Assembly (NCBI GenBank): GCA_900769275.1
Contig: CAAGGA010000065.1
Span: 1 to 26,410, forward strand
Direction: 5' to 3'
From: an uncultured Prevotella sp.
Lineage (GTDB): Bacteria; Bacteroidota; Bacteroidia; Bacteroidales; Bacteroidaceae
Length of the DNA stretch: 26,410 nt
Part shown: positions 6,289 through 18,205 of the stretch, one piece after another
How positions within the stretch are numbered: position 1 is the stretch's first letter
Layout of the letters: every line of letters starts with the position of its first letter
Notes under the pieces: generated by a model
Told to the model about the DNA's origin: nothing
Databases searched by the model: none
Seen by the model: the letters and a program-made list of their open reading frames with translations, nothing else
Translations under genes and position numbers: made by a program

Positions 6289-8301
6289 CTAAAATAAAGA
6301 CATTATATCATTCTCCGAAATATTGGCAATTATCCTTTTGCCATCATAAGTATATATATACGACCTACACTGCAGAAGACGGTCAACAAGAGACGTCATC
6401 TCATCATGAGTCATAACCTGACCATAAGGTACCGCCACCCTTCCGGCAAGTTCCCCCGCAAGGATAGTATTCACCTCCTCCTCTATCTTTGAATAATTGT
6501 TGATGGCAGACTCAACGAGTTCCGTTACCAGCCGTACAGGGTCGAGCCCCTCTATACCGGCAGGATAACCCGACAACTGATAACTCATGCCTCCCATATC
6601 GGTCATCTCAAATCCGAGACTGCACAAATCATTGACTACAGGCTCTACCAGCCCGGAATAAGTGACCGGAAAAGAAACAATCTCAGGGAAAAGCATCTTC
6701 TGTACATGGGAAGACTTCTCCCTCAACGCTTTCATATATCCCTCATAGCGAATCTGTGCGTCCGCACGATGCTGGTCAACAAGGAATAATCCCGAGGGAA
6801 TCTGTGACACGATATACATCCCGTGGTATTGCAGATACTCATGTGACCGCTCTGCAAAAACGCTTTCGCCATTATCGGGCGTATGCAGGGCATCACCCTC
6901 ATGAGAAGAAGGAAAGAGATTGACGGTCTTTATATTCCGGGAAACACTCTCGCCATATCCCTCATATAATCTCTCCCAATCCATATCATGGGCACTTTTC
7001 TTCTCCGCATTTCTTCCAAGAGTCGCGCTCTTGACATTACCCCAAATGGAATGCGGCGCAGAGATGTTGCGTGGCGTGAGACTATCATGAGCAGGGACAG
7101 GATTTTCAGTTGGCAGGACAATGCCCTCCCCACCCTGAGATATACCGTCTGCATTACCATTGGACTTTCCCTCCATCTCCTTCATTTCTGCAAAGGGGTT
7201 GTACTGCGTATCAACCTCCCAGCCCGGTTGGGTGACAGAAGACAACCCGGTATGATTCATTATCGGGATATCAGGACGACCCGCTGTATCAAAATCTATT
7301 TCCGTGACAGCAGCATACTGCCCGATTGAGTTCTGCACATTTGCAAGAATAAGCTGCCATATAGCCTGCTCATTAGTAAACTTTATTTCTGTCTTCACAG
7401 GATGGATATTGACATCAATATCCTCCGGATCTACCGTAAGATAGATAAAATACGGCACCTGTTCACCCGAGGGGACAAGTCTCTCAAAAGCTTTCTGCAC
7501 CGCCTTATGAAAATAAGGATGCTTCATAAAGCGACCGTTGACGAAAAAGAACTGCGGAGCACCGGTTTTTCTGGAGGATTCCGGTTTGCCGACATAGCCT
7601 TTTATACTACAAATCGTGGTCTGATCCTCGACAGGAAGAAGCGACTTGCTTATCTTCTTCCCAAAGAAATCCACAATGCGCTGCAAGAGAGTGGTGGACT
7701 GGAGCACCATTACCGGCTGTCCGTTCTGATAAAGTTCAAACTTAATATCCGGATATACCAAGGCTATTCTCTCGAAAGTCTCGGTGATATTCCTCATCTC
7801 CGTCTTGTCACTCTTGAGGAATTTCCGACGGGCCGGGACATTAAAGAACAGATTCTCAACATTGAAATTACTTCCAGCAGGACATACGACCTCCTCCTGA
7901 CTGTTCACATTCGATGAACCTGATATCCTGAGACAAGTGCCGAGTTCCTCATCCCTCCTGCGTGTCTGCAACGTTACCTGCGCCACGGCAGCAATAGAAG
8001 CAAGAGCCTCACCGCGAAATCCCATGGTATGAAGCGTGGCAAGGTCGGCAAAACGGCTTATCTTTGACGTAGCATGACGTTCAAAGGACAGGCGTGCGTC
8101 AGTATCGGACATGCCACATCCGTCATCAATAACCTGTATTGATGTCCTGCCGGCATCGACAATGAGTATCTTTATCGCAGTCGCTCCTGCATCAATGGCA
8201 TTTTCCACCAGCTCCTTTACCACGGAAGCAGGTCGCTGGATTACCTCACCTGCAGCAATTTGGTTTGCCACATGGTCTGGTAACAACTGTATTACGTCCA
8301 T
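6289..8301 (-). CDS. mutL: DNA mismatch repair protein MutL, 670 aa
   Basis: MutL links mismatch recognition by MutS to strand removal. The N-terminal GHKL ATPase is complete: VVKELVENAIDAGAT (E30, N34), DDGCGM (59-64), RHATSKI and MGFRGEAL (93-100). The transducer domain follows to about residue 330, then a low-conservation linker and the C-terminal dimerisation domain. In that domain the metal-dependent endonuclease motif DQHAxxExxxxE appears as DQHRADAQIRYE (509-520). The second acidic position is Ala, and no CPHGRP motif is seen where YTYDGKRI lies near the end. This suggests no nicking activity of its own. The start overlaps the stop of the OstA-like gene by one base, indicating translational coupling. 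Confidence 0.96.
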   Translation of the reverse strand: MDVIQLLPDHVANQIAAGEVIQRPASVVKELVENAIDAGATAIKILIVDAGRTSIQVIDDGCGMSDTDARLSFERHATSKISRFADLATLHTMGFRGEALASIAAVAQVTLQTRRRDEELGTCLRISGSSNVNSQEEVVCPAGSNFNVENLFFNVPARRKFLKSDKTEMRNITETFERIALVYPDIKFELYQNGQPVMVLQSTTLLQRIVDFFGKKISKSLLPVEDQTTICSIKGYVGKPESSRKTGAPQFFFVNGRFMKHPYFHKAVQKAFERLVPSGEQVPYFIYLTVDPEDIDVNIHPVKTEIKFTNEQAIWQLILANVQNSIGQYAAVTEIDFDTAGRPDIPIMNHTGLSSVTQPGWEVDTQYNPFAEMKEMEGKSNGNADGISQGGEGIVLPTENPVPAHDSLTPRNISAPHSIWGNVKSATLGRNAEKKSAHDMDWERLYEGYGESVSRNIKTVNLFPSSHEGDALHTPDNGESVFAERSHEYLQYHGMYIVSQIPSGLFLVDQHRADAQIRYEGYMKALREKSSHVQKMLFPEIVSFPVTYSGLVEPVVNDLCSLGFEMTDMGGMSYQLSGYPAGIEGLDPVRLVTELVESAINNYSKIEEEVNTILAGELAGRVAVPYGQVMTHDEMTSLVDRLLQCRSYIYTYDGKRIIANISENDIMSLF

Positions 8302-9962
8302 CAGTCTATCCTTTTCTTTGGTGGTTCTCTTCTTTTCTCCTCTTTCAGCATGGCCTCCTTACCCTTTCCCCTCCAAATGAATATATCATCCTTATCTACA
8401 GGTCTGATATAGTCAAACCAGGCAAAGTTCGGAAGGCGCAACCTGTCAGGCGGTATCTGAGTAATCGGATACATGGTACCCTCTGCACTACATGTCCATA
8501 TACGATCCAGTTTTCTCTCCGGAGTGAGATACATTTTCATTGTGTCCGTCTCAAGATAATTGAGACCTATCAGCGTTGTGTCCGCATCATCTACCGGATA
8601 ATAAACCGCCATGACATTGCCGACAGACCACGTCTGCCGCGGTTTTCCCTCTTCGAAATAAACTCTCATCTCCTTGGCTGACACCTGGTTGTAATGCACG
8701 GAATCTATCCGCTCGACACTTAATGCCTGACCTATGACATCTGCATAATGCACGACAGAGTCTTTCATGTAAGCATGCATCACCTCACCAAGCACCTGCC
8801 TTCCCATATTCCATACTATGGGATCTCGATAAAGCGTCATGCAGGAATCCCGGGAAGTATAGACCAACGAGTCACATACAGCCTGAATGTCACGTCGATA
8901 GACACGAACCTTGTTGAAAGCGTGAATATCACGATACACAGAGTCCGACTCAACATTATATGAGTATATCTTGATGCTGTCACCATGCAGATAGAGAGTA
9001 TCTCTCTGCGAATAATCCATTACCACAGCTGAATCCGTTGCATAACCATAACCCGTTTTCTCTTCATAATAGATATGATTACCGAGAAATATATTTTTGT
9101 TGACGGAATCGACATATACCACATTGCCAAAGCCCTCGTTTATATTCGTCCTGCTGTTCGTATAAAGACTGTCAGCCGTTATGGTCTTGGCTCCGTTATG
9201 AACTGTGGACCTGCCATATAGTTCGGAACGCTCCGTAGAAGAATTATAATAACCGTCATTCGTATGCACTATACCATTATTGGAATGTATGACAGAAGGT
9301 CCGGTGACATGTGACACGGAAGTTCTGGTGTCGTAATACAATGTGTCTGAATACATGGTGAACTGCTTGTTCCTCAACTTCACGCTGTAGTAAAAGACGG
9401 ACTGCCGTGTCTCCGTGTTGTATTGTCCCCAATCCGAAGTCAGGGTACTGCCCTTATCAACGAGTTTTCCTCCCTCAAAGAAATAGGCTATTCCATACAT
9501 CCGGTCATAGTTTAACGAGTCACAATATAGTTTCGACTGCCTATGAGTAAGCACCACATTACGCCGTGCTTCCGCCATCTCATCGTTGCCGTCATACCAC
9601 GCATATTCTGATGTCAGGGTCAAGGTATCTCCCTGACGCATACGGACATGACCGAAAGCCTCAAAACTGTTGCTCTGCTCAAAGAAATATGCACTGTCAC
9701 AAGTCAATGTAGCTCCCTTATGGCGGAACGAAACCTTTCCTTTGGCTATCTGTGCATCAGGATGCGGACCATACATATCATATTTCAACTGGTCGGCATG
9801 GACGAGATATATACGATTATCTTCCTGCCCCGTGCGGGATTTCTGACGGCGCGGCCTGACAGAGTAAGCCAGACTCAATCCAAAAAAGCACAGGACCATA
9901 ATCAATACGGTTCTGTGCCATTCATATTTCCTTTTCCTGTCAGTTGTATTCACTTTATCCAA
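8301..9962 (-). CDS. OstA/LptA-like outer membrane biogenesis protein, 553 aa
   Basis: A single N-terminal hydrophobic segment (about 18-34, TVLIMVLCFFGLSLAY) anchors or exports the protein. The rest is a long run of short beta-strand repeats of the OstA/LptA N-domain type, such as LTCDSAYFFEQSNSFEAFGHV and repeated 'Y-x-D-S-L-x-Y' stretches. This predicts a beta-jellyroll or beta-solenoid groove as in LptA and LptD. In Bacteroidetes such proteins are thought to take part in lipopolysaccharide transport across the periplasm; the exact role of this family is not settled. The basic C-terminus (KEEKRREPPKKRID) is unusual. The gene overlaps the upstream isomerase gene by 13 bases and touches mutL, placing it in an envelope-biogenesis operon. 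Confidence 0.88.
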   Translation of the reverse strand: MDKVNTTDRKRKYEWHRTVLIMVLCFFGLSLAYSVRPRRQKSRTGQEDNRIYLVHADQLKYDMYGPHPDAQIAKGKVSFRHKGATLTCDSAYFFEQSNSFEAFGHVRMRQGDTLTLTSEYAWYDGNDEMAEARRNVVLTHRQSKLYCDSLNYDRMYGIAYFFEGGKLVDKGSTLTSDWGQYNTETRQSVFYYSVKLRNKQFTMYSDTLYYDTRTSVSHVTGPSVIHSNNGIVHTNDGYYNSSTERSELYGRSTVHNGAKTITADSLYTNSRTNINEGFGNVVYVDSVNKNIFLGNHIYYEEKTGYGYATDSAVVMDYSQRDTLYLHGDSIKIYSYNVESDSVYRDIHAFNKVRVYRRDIQAVCDSLVYTSRDSCMTLYRDPIVWNMGRQVLGEVMHAYMKDSVVHYADVIGQALSVERIDSVHYNQVSAKEMRVYFEEGKPRQTWSVGNVMAVYYPVDDADTTLIGLNYLETDTMKMYLTPERKLDRIWTCSAEGTMYPITQIPPDRLRLPNFAWFDYIRPVDKDDIFIWRGKGKEAMLKEEKRREPPKKRID

Positions 9963-11401
9963 CCTTCATATTCAAAATTACAATTCTTGTAGCGGTCATC
10001 CATCTTTACGTAGGTATCAGCCACCTTTTTCCTTACCCATTCATGGATAACCCTCTCACGCTCATGTGCAAGAACGACATTCCGCATCACCTGAAAATCC
10101 TCAGTAATTGTCGCCCTGTGACCCTCCGTGCGCGACTTCAACTTTACTATTGCGCAAACCGTCTTACCCTTTTCATTTATCATGGTAAACGGCTTGGAAA
10201 TCTGTCCCACCTGCAACGTATCAACAACCCTTGCAACCTCAGTGGGAAGATCCTTCATTCTGAACTTAGACGTGCGTCCGTCCTCGTTCTGAATTGACAT
10301 AAGGCCATAACTGTTACGGGTCTCCTTGTCATCTGAGATGTACGTTGCGCCCTCCTCGAAAGAGAATTTCTCCGCACGTATCTCATTGGCAATAGAATCA
10401 AGCCGAAGCAATCCGGCATCAATAGCCTGTTGGGAAACACGTGGCTTTCGGAGTATATGGCGGAACTTTATCTTGTCACCACGCTTGTCAATGAGCTGGA
10501 TTATATGATAACCGAACTCTGATTCTACTATCTTGCTTATCTTCTTCGGGTCGGTCAGATTGAACGCCACTGCGGCAAAAGCGGGGTCAAGATGTCCACG
10601 TCCCGTATAATCCATTTCGCCTCCCTGCCTTGCAGTACCGGTATCCTCTGAATATAGACGAGCCAAAGTGGCAAACGTTGTCTGACCCGAGGTTACACGC
10701 TCCGTGTATTCGCGCAGTTCATCCTTCACCTTATTGATATCCTCTATAGGAATACGTGGCGCATTGGTAATGATCTGAACCTCAACCTCCGTAGGAACGA
10801 ATGGGATACTATCCTCTGGAAGGTTACGAAAGAAAGCCCTTACATCTGCCGGACTTACCTTTACATCCTCGACAAGTTTCTCACGCATCTTCTGTACCAA
10901 CTGGCGATTCTTGAAATCATCATGCAGTTCCTGCCTCATCTTTGCTACAGACTGTTTGCGATAGTCCTCCAACTTCTCTCTCGAACCCGCCATCTGTATC
11001 CACGCATTAATCTGCTGGTCAATACTGGATGCCACTTCCGCCTCACTGACCTCAATACTATCAATTGCCGCCTGATGCAGAAAAAGTTTTTGGACTGCCA
11101 ACTGTTCCGGAATACGGCAATCTGGATCACCTCCGAAGTCATAACCCTCCTGTTCGCCCTGAAGACGCATCATCTCTATATCAGAACGCAAAATCGCCTC
11201 ACTTCCTACCACCCATACCACTTCATCTACGAAATTCACGTCAGACAAATCAAGCACCTCTGCCTCTGTCTGTCCCGTCGTATCTCGTTCTTCCGTAGAG
11301 CGTTGCACAGATGGGACTGCAGAATCAAGAATACGAGTTGCGTATGTAGCCGTCCCCAATAATAGTAGAGAAGCAAGTATTATGTTTCTGTTCTTTTTCA
11401 T
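9950..11401 (-). CDS. SurA-like periplasmic peptidyl-prolyl isomerase, 483 aa
   Basis: A signal peptide (MKKNRNIILASLLLLGTATYA) leads into a SurA-type N-terminal chaperone region. Its start is VDEVVWVVGSEAILRSDIE (about 58-76), a typical SurA opening. A parvulin domain covers about 202-307, with the signatures TFATLARLYSEDTGTARQGGEMDYTGRGHLDPAF and ESEFGYHIIQLID. A second, more divergent parvulin-like segment follows from about 310 (IKFRHILRKP). The expected role is folding of outer-membrane proteins in the periplasm. It starts with a one-base overlap (TAATG) with the preceding isomerase gene, and its end overlaps the OstA-like gene. Confidence 0.93.
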   Translation of the reverse strand: MKKNRNIILASLLLLGTATYATRILDSAVPSVQRSTEERDTTGQTEAEVLDLSDVNFVDEVVWVVGSEAILRSDIEMMRLQGEQEGYDFGGDPDCRIPEQLAVQKLFLHQAAIDSIEVSEAEVASSIDQQINAWIQMAGSREKLEDYRKQSVAKMRQELHDDFKNRQLVQKMREKLVEDVKVSPADVRAFFRNLPEDSIPFVPTEVEVQIITNAPRIPIEDINKVKDELREYTERVTSGQTTFATLARLYSEDTGTARQGGEMDYTGRGHLDPAFAAVAFNLTDPKKISKIVESEFGYHIIQLIDKRGDKIKFRHILRKPRVSQQAIDAGLLRLDSIANEIRAEKFSFEEGATYISDDKETRNSYGLMSIQNEDGRTSKFRMKDLPTEVARVVDTLQVGQISKPFTMINEKGKTVCAIVKLKSRTEGHRATITEDFQVMRNVVLAHERERVIHEWVRKKVADTYVKMDDRYKNCNFEYEGWIK

Positions 11402-12822
11402 TAGTTCCGTTTATTCACAGTAGCGACAATATCATTATTCACTATAACGGGATATTTCCTACGAAGGTCGTCCAACCATTTCTTCTCCATTGCATCCTGA
11501 TAGTCTGCGACAACCTGCGAGCGCACATCAGACATTTCCTTTGGCGACTTGAGTTTCTTCCCATACGTGGCACAGAAAGGGTAGTCTTTCTTTTGTGTGG
11601 GAATCGTATCCACACCAAATTCATTCCTGTCCACAAGTGGATTATCCCCTTTCTTGAACAGTCCTTTCTCCACACGTATCCTGAGAACAGAGTCGGAATT
11701 GAACGTAGAACGCAGCACTTCCGCCCATTTATCAAAAGGCAAGCCTTTCAGGGCTTTTCTGACAGCATCGACATCCTTTTCCTCTCTCGCATAATATGCG
11801 ATGCCCTTAAAACGTGGAGAATCCCACACATAGCGTTTCTTGTTTCTCTTGAAGAAAGTCTTCAGTCCCTCCTCGTCATCACTTGCTTTCTGCCATACCT
11901 CCTTATTACTGATTTCATAAAGCAGAAGTCCGTCGTGATATTCCTGAAAGAGATATTTCATCTCAGAATCCTGTGATGCGAGGGAGTCAGCCCTCTGGTT
12001 CATGACTTCCTCCCTTGTCACGTTACGGAGTTTGGCAATTGCATCTATCTTGTCGTTGATGATAGCCTCACGTATGCCACGGGCTTCTATGAATCTACGG
12101 ATATCGTCACGCAGGGAATCGTATGGAGCAAACTCGGAATGGGCAATCATCTTTATAATATGATAACCCACAGGAGACAAAACAGGTCTGGACACTTCTC
12201 CATCTTTCAACGCAAAAGCCACATCCTCAAACTCCTTCAGAGTCTGTCCTCGACTTATCTGTCCTATTTTTCCGCCTTGTGAAGCTGACCCCGGGTCCTC
12301 ACTGTACTGAGCTGCCATCTGTTCAAAATCAGCACCTGCCACTATAGCCCTGTATATAGAATCCGCACGCTGCTGCACTTTATTCTTCATAGCCTCATCG
12401 GCCTGCTGTGGTAGGCGAAGAAGTATATGAGCAGGTTCGACAAGTCCATCAACGCCGATTCTTTCCTTTGTAGCCTGATAGATTTTACTTGCCTGTTCCT
12501 CTACATCATCATCATTGATAAGCGTAGGACGCACCTGCAAGTCTCGATACTCAATATATTCTCTGTTAAAGGAGGAAAGCGTATCATACCTTGCATCTAC
12601 AGCGGCAGCAACCTTGAGTTTATAGTTGGCAAAAAGCTCAACGTATTCCTCCACCGTCTTGCGATCAATTACACCATCAGTATTGTTCTTATTATAGGAA
12701 TATTCAAATTCTGAACGCAATACAGGTTTTCCACCAACGGTCATAATGACTGGGTCATCAGTCTGTGCAGCAACCGCCAAGGAAAGCAACAAACCCGCTA
12801 TAGAGGACACATATTTCGACAT
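11401..12822 (-). CDS. Second SurA-like parvulin isomerase, 473 aa
   Basis: A signal peptide (MSKYVSSIAGLLLSLAVAAQ) is followed by a chaperone-like helical N-domain (PVIMTVGGKPVLRSEFEYSY). One clear parvulin domain spans about 125-228, with EPAHILLRLPQ, ADFEQMAAQYSEDPGSASQGG and VGYHIIKMI. A long helical C-terminal part follows, with no family I can name. It is the first gene of the overlapping four-gene string running to mutL. It lies 160 bases from guaB; I found no convincing TAnnTTTG box in that gap, so it may be read through from guaB. Confidence 0.92.
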   Translation of the reverse strand: MSKYVSSIAGLLLSLAVAAQTDDPVIMTVGGKPVLRSEFEYSYNKNNTDGVIDRKTVEEYVELFANYKLKVAAAVDARYDTLSSFNREYIEYRDLQVRPTLINDDDVEEQASKIYQATKERIGVDGLVEPAHILLRLPQQADEAMKNKVQQRADSIYRAIVAGADFEQMAAQYSEDPGSASQGGKIGQISRGQTLKEFEDVAFALKDGEVSRPVLSPVGYHIIKMIAHSEFAPYDSLRDDIRRFIEARGIREAIINDKIDAIAKLRNVTREEVMNQRADSLASQDSEMKYLFQEYHDGLLLYEISNKEVWQKASDDEEGLKTFFKRNKKRYVWDSPRFKGIAYYAREEKDVDAVRKALKGLPFDKWAEVLRSTFNSDSVLRIRVEKGLFKKGDNPLVDRNEFGVDTIPTQKKDYPFCATYGKKLKSPKEMSDVRSQVVADYQDAMEKKWLDDLRRKYPVIVNNDIVATVNKRN

Positions 12823-12982
12823 CTCAATACTTTTCTTCTGTCATACAGGACGGAAAATCCATCCCTGTTATAATACACATTATTGTCAGGCTACAGACAA
12901 CCAAAGTCATTACATTCCCAAAATGCGAAACGACCACCTGCCATCCGACCGCCCTTGTCATACCTTGTAATACCTCAAACGA

Positions 12983-14509
<1,527 letters not shown>

Positions 14510-14632
14510 TCACATTTCGGGCATTGCCCCTTGTTTTTCTCAACACATTAATGCTATTTAACGCAAAAGTGCAAAATGAGAGTATGCATGGAATAGTCCT
14601 ATACAAGCCACTTTAGGTCACAGACAAGAATT

Positions 14633-16816
14633 TCAGTTCGCAAGTTCAGAAAGAAACTTTATACGAACCAGCCTTATCTCATCCTCCTCATATTCTCCCC
14701 CAAGTTCCTCCATAGCGACAGATAGTTTGTCTGTATCGCTCTCACGGAAATACTCATATATCTCCTCTACGGCTTCCTCATCCATCACCTCGTCAAGGAA
14801 ATAGTTGATGTCAAGCTTTGTTCCACTATATACAATACGCTCCACCTCGGTAAGGAACTCATCAAATTCAAGATTCATAGATTCTGCGATGTCATCGAGA
14901 TCCATTTTCCCGTCAATACTTTGGATAATCTTTATCTTCCTTGAATTCTTTACCACAGTACGAATCCTCAAATCCTCCGGACGCATTATATCATTCTCTT
15001 CGCAGTGCTTTCTTATCACCTTACAGAATTCTGTACCATATCGCATTGCCTTGCCACGTCCCACTCCGGGAATTATAGTGTAGAGTTCTTCAATTGTAAT
15101 AGGGTACATTGTTGCCATATGTTCAAGCGAAGAGTCCTGAAACACCACATACGGTGGTACGTTATATTTATGCGCCACATCTTTCCTAAGACTTTTGAGC
15201 ACGGCAAGCAGTTCCAGATCAAGAGCAGAACCTGTGCCCTCGGAAGAACTTTCATAATCTTCCTCGGAAAACTCGTTGTCTTCTGTCACGAAAAACGGTT
15301 CGGGATTCTTGAGCCATTTCTTACCTAAGGCTGTAAGTTTTAATGTGCCGTAATCCTCAATTTCTTTCTTCAGAAAACCCTCAATGATGGCATATCTTAT
15401 GACTGGTCCCCAAAGTTTGTCTTTTTTTTCTTTCAGTTCATCACCGCAACCAAACTCGTCTAAAAGATTATGTTTATGTGACACTATATCATCCGTGGCA
15501 CGTCCTCTGACGAAATCTATCACATATTGTGTATGATAGGCTCCTTTCATCGCCTTTATCGAATAGAGAACACACTTCAACTGTTCCGTAGCATCAATCT
15601 TCACCTTAGGATGAAGACAGTTGTCACAATTGCCGCAATTATCCTTCCAATACGTCTCGCCGAAATAGTTGAGCAAGAGTTTCCGCCTGCAGAGTGAGGA
15701 CTCTGCATAAGCTTCCGTTTCCTGCAACAGATGACGACCTATATCCTGCTCGGCCACCTGCTTGTCCGCCATGAATTTTTCAAGTTTCTGGAGATCTTTA
15801 TGTGAATAGAATGCTATACACTTACCCTCTCCTCCGTCACGTCCTGCCCTTCCGGTCTCTTGATAATAGCCCTCCAGACTCTTTGGTATATCATAATGAA
15901 TGACAAAGCGAACATCAGGCTTGTCTATTCCCATTCCGAAAGCAATGGTGGCGACAATAACGTCTATCTCCTCCATGAGGAAATCATCCTGCGTCCTGTT
16001 TCTTACCGGAGTATCCAGTCCGGCATGATACGGAGCCGCCTTGATGTCATTTGCAATGAGGACTGCAGCCAACTCCTCTACTTTCTTCCGTGACAGACAA
16101 TATATGATACCGCTTTTACCGGGGTCAGACTTGATATACCTTACAATCTGCTTATCCACGGCATTAGTCTTGGGACGTACTTCATAGTAAAGGTTTGGTC
16201 GGTTGAAAGAACTTCGAAACTCCGTCGCATCAAGGATACCAAGATTTTTCTTGATGTCTGCCCTGACCTTGTCTGTCGCAGTTGCAGTAAGAGCTATCAC
16301 CGGAGCTTTCCCTATCCCATCCACTATAGGTCTGATTCTCCGATACTCAGGGCGGAAATCATGTCCCCACTCTGAGATACAATGAGCCTCATCGACCGCA
16401 TAGAAAGAAATCTTGACATTCCTGAGAAACGACACATTCTCCTCTTTCGTCAATGACTCCGGAGCCATATAGAGCAGTTTCGTGACACCTGACAAGACAT
16501 CAGCTTTTACCTTATCTATTGTTGCCTTGTTCATGGAAGAATTAAGGCAATGCGCCACACCGTCTTGCTCGCTTATTCCGTTTATCACATCCACCTGATT
16601 CTTCATCAACGCTATAAGCGGTGATATGACTATTGCCGTCCCCTCCATAAGAAGCGACGGCAACTGATAGCATAGGGACTTGCCACCGCCTGTCGGCATA
16701 AGGACAAAAGTATCCTTGCCATCAAGCAGATTACGGATTATTTTCTCCTGATCGCCCTTGAACTTGTCAAAGCCGAAATACTGCTTCAGTTTACCTATGA
16801 GATCAACGTCTTTCAT
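14633..16816 (-). CDS. recQ: ATP-dependent DNA helicase RecQ, 727 aa
   Basis: This is a 3'-5' superfamily 2 helicase of recombination and fork repair. Walker A is MPTGGGKSLCYQ (K46), the DEAH box is at 142-145 followed by CISEWGHDFRPEY, and the motif V/VI region reads ATIAFGMGIDKPDVRFVIHYD then QETGRAGRDGG. The zinc-binding RQC element has Cys at 376, 394, 397 and 400, followed by a winged helix. An HRDC domain spans about 532-610. About 115 further residues, rich in Glu, form a C-terminal helical extension. It lies 98 bases after clpX in the same direction. Confidence 0.97.
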   Translation of the reverse strand: MKDVDLIGKLKQYFGFDKFKGDQEKIIRNLLDGKDTFVLMPTGGGKSLCYQLPSLLMEGTAIVISPLIALMKNQVDVINGISEQDGVAHCLNSSMNKATIDKVKADVLSGVTKLLYMAPESLTKEENVSFLRNVKISFYAVDEAHCISEWGHDFRPEYRRIRPIVDGIGKAPVIALTATATDKVRADIKKNLGILDATEFRSSFNRPNLYYEVRPKTNAVDKQIVRYIKSDPGKSGIIYCLSRKKVEELAAVLIANDIKAAPYHAGLDTPVRNRTQDDFLMEEIDVIVATIAFGMGIDKPDVRFVIHYDIPKSLEGYYQETGRAGRDGGEGKCIAFYSHKDLQKLEKFMADKQVAEQDIGRHLLQETEAYAESSLCRRKLLLNYFGETYWKDNCGNCDNCLHPKVKIDATEQLKCVLYSIKAMKGAYHTQYVIDFVRGRATDDIVSHKHNLLDEFGCGDELKEKKDKLWGPVIRYAIIEGFLKKEIEDYGTLKLTALGKKWLKNPEPFFVTEDNEFSEEDYESSSEGTGSALDLELLAVLKSLRKDVAHKYNVPPYVVFQDSSLEHMATMYPITIEELYTIIPGVGRGKAMRYGTEFCKVIRKHCEENDIMRPEDLRIRTVVKNSRKIKIIQSIDGKMDLDDIAESMNLEFDEFLTEVERIVYSGTKLDINYFLDEVMDEEAVEEIYEYFRESDTDKLSVAMEELGGEYEEDEIRLVRIKFLSELAN

Positions 16817-16914
16817 ATATTAATCATTGGATTGTAGGGATGCACGATTTCTGTCAGTCACACTGGGACTTTCCGTCATGCTATTCTTGTGCTGATATGC
16901 TGCGACTCCACGCC

Positions 16915-18141
16915 TCAGTAATGTTTTTCGAGCTGCTCTGCTGCATAGCCCTTTGTCACTTCGAACTTCTTCATTCCCTTACCAGGGCATTCATACATCG
17001 CCTCCGTCATCACTGTCTCCACGATGGAACGCAGACCACGAGCACCCAGTTTATACTCTACGGCCTTATCTACGATATACTCCAAAGCCTCCATCGTAAA
17101 GCTCAGTTCTATCTTATCCATCTTGAATAGCTTGATATATTGACGAACAATAGAATTCTTTGGCTCGACAAGGATTCTTCGCAAAGCCTCACGGTCAAGA
17201 GGGTTGAGATACGTGAGAACGGGAAGACGACCTATAATCTCAGGTATCAGTCCAAAAGATTTCAAGTCCTGAGGTTGAACGTACTTCATCAAGTCCTTTT
17301 GGTCTATCTGGCGAACATTCTGCACCGAATTATAGCCAACGGTATGCGTATTCATTCTCTGTGCTATCTTTCTCTCTATTCCGTCAAAAGCACCGCCGCA
17401 GATAAAGAGTATGTTTCTTGTATCCACATGGATATAGTCCTGATCAGGATGTTTTCTTCCTCCTTTCGGTGGGACATTGACCATCGTTCCCTCAAGGAGT
17501 TTGAGCAATCCCTGCTGCACACCCTCACCGCTTACATCGCGGGTAATACTTGGATTATCACTCTTCCGCGCTATCTTGTCTATCTCATCTATGAATACAA
17601 TGCCGCGCTGTGCCGCCTCAAGGTCATAGTCTGCCACCTGCAGCAACCGGGACAATATACTCTCCACATCTTCGCCCACATATCCTGCCTCAGTGAATAC
17701 CGTAGCATCCACAATGGTAAAAGGAACTTTCAGCAGTTTCGCAATGGTACGTGCCAATAAGGTCTTGCCAGTTCCTGTAGAGCCTACCATGATTATATTG
17801 CTCTTTTCGATCTCAACGCCGTCATCATCATCTGCCTGTTGCAGGCGTTTGTAATGATTATAGACTGCCACCGAGAGATATTTCTTTGCATCATCCTGTC
17901 CTATGATATATTGGTCAAGATATTCCTTTATCTCTGCCGGCTTTGGAATTTCAGCAAGATTGCACCACGCCTGTTTCTCGGATTGCTTCTCCTGTATACT
18001 CTCTGTCTGAGCCATCACAATCTCATAAGCCTGATTCACGCAACTGTCACATATAAATCCACTGAAGCCTGTGATAAGCATCCGAACCTCATTTTCGCTG
18101 CGTCCGCAGAAACTGCATGTCCTTGTCGTCTTTTTAGCCAC
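16915..18141 (-). CDS. clpX: ClpX, ATP-dependent Clp protease unfoldase subunit, 408 aa
   Basis: ClpX is the AAA+ unfoldase that feeds substrates to ClpP. The N-terminal C4 zinc domain (C9, C12, C31, C34) recruits substrates and adaptors. The AAA+ core shows Walker A GSTGTGKT (120-127), pore loop GYVG (153-156), Walker B IVFIDEID (181-188) and the RKH loop (229-231). The C-terminal small domain has the sensor-2 [10 protein letters not shown]. Length is normal. It follows clpP by 64 bases, the usual order. Confidence 0.98.
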   Translation of the reverse strand: MAKKTTRTCSFCGRSENEVRMLITGFSGFICDSCVNQAYEIVMAQTESIQEKQSEKQAWCNLAEIPKPAEIKEYLDQYIIGQDDAKKYLSVAVYNHYKRLQQADDDDGVEIEKSNIIMVGSTGTGKTLLARTIAKLLKVPFTIVDATVFTEAGYVGEDVESILSRLLQVADYDLEAAQRGIVFIDEIDKIARKSDNPSITRDVSGEGVQQGLLKLLEGTMVNVPPKGGRKHPDQDYIHVDTRNILFICGGAFDGIERKIAQRMNTHTVGYNSVQNVRQIDQKDLMKYVQPQDLKSFGLIPEIIGRLPVLTYLNPLDREALRRILVEPKNSIVRQYIKLFKMDKIELSFTMEALEYIVDKAVEYKLGARGLRSIVETVMTEAMYECPGKGMKKFEVTKGYAAEQLEKHY

Positions 18142-18205
18142 CTTATTTAATTATATATTTCTTCTAATATTTTATGATTACAACAGTACCGCTCCTGTAG
18201 TCTGT

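Noticed and set aside
7402..7917. 171-residue plus-strand frame inside mutL
   Set aside because: It is antisense to the well-conserved MutL ATPase and transducer domain; no promoter or family seen.
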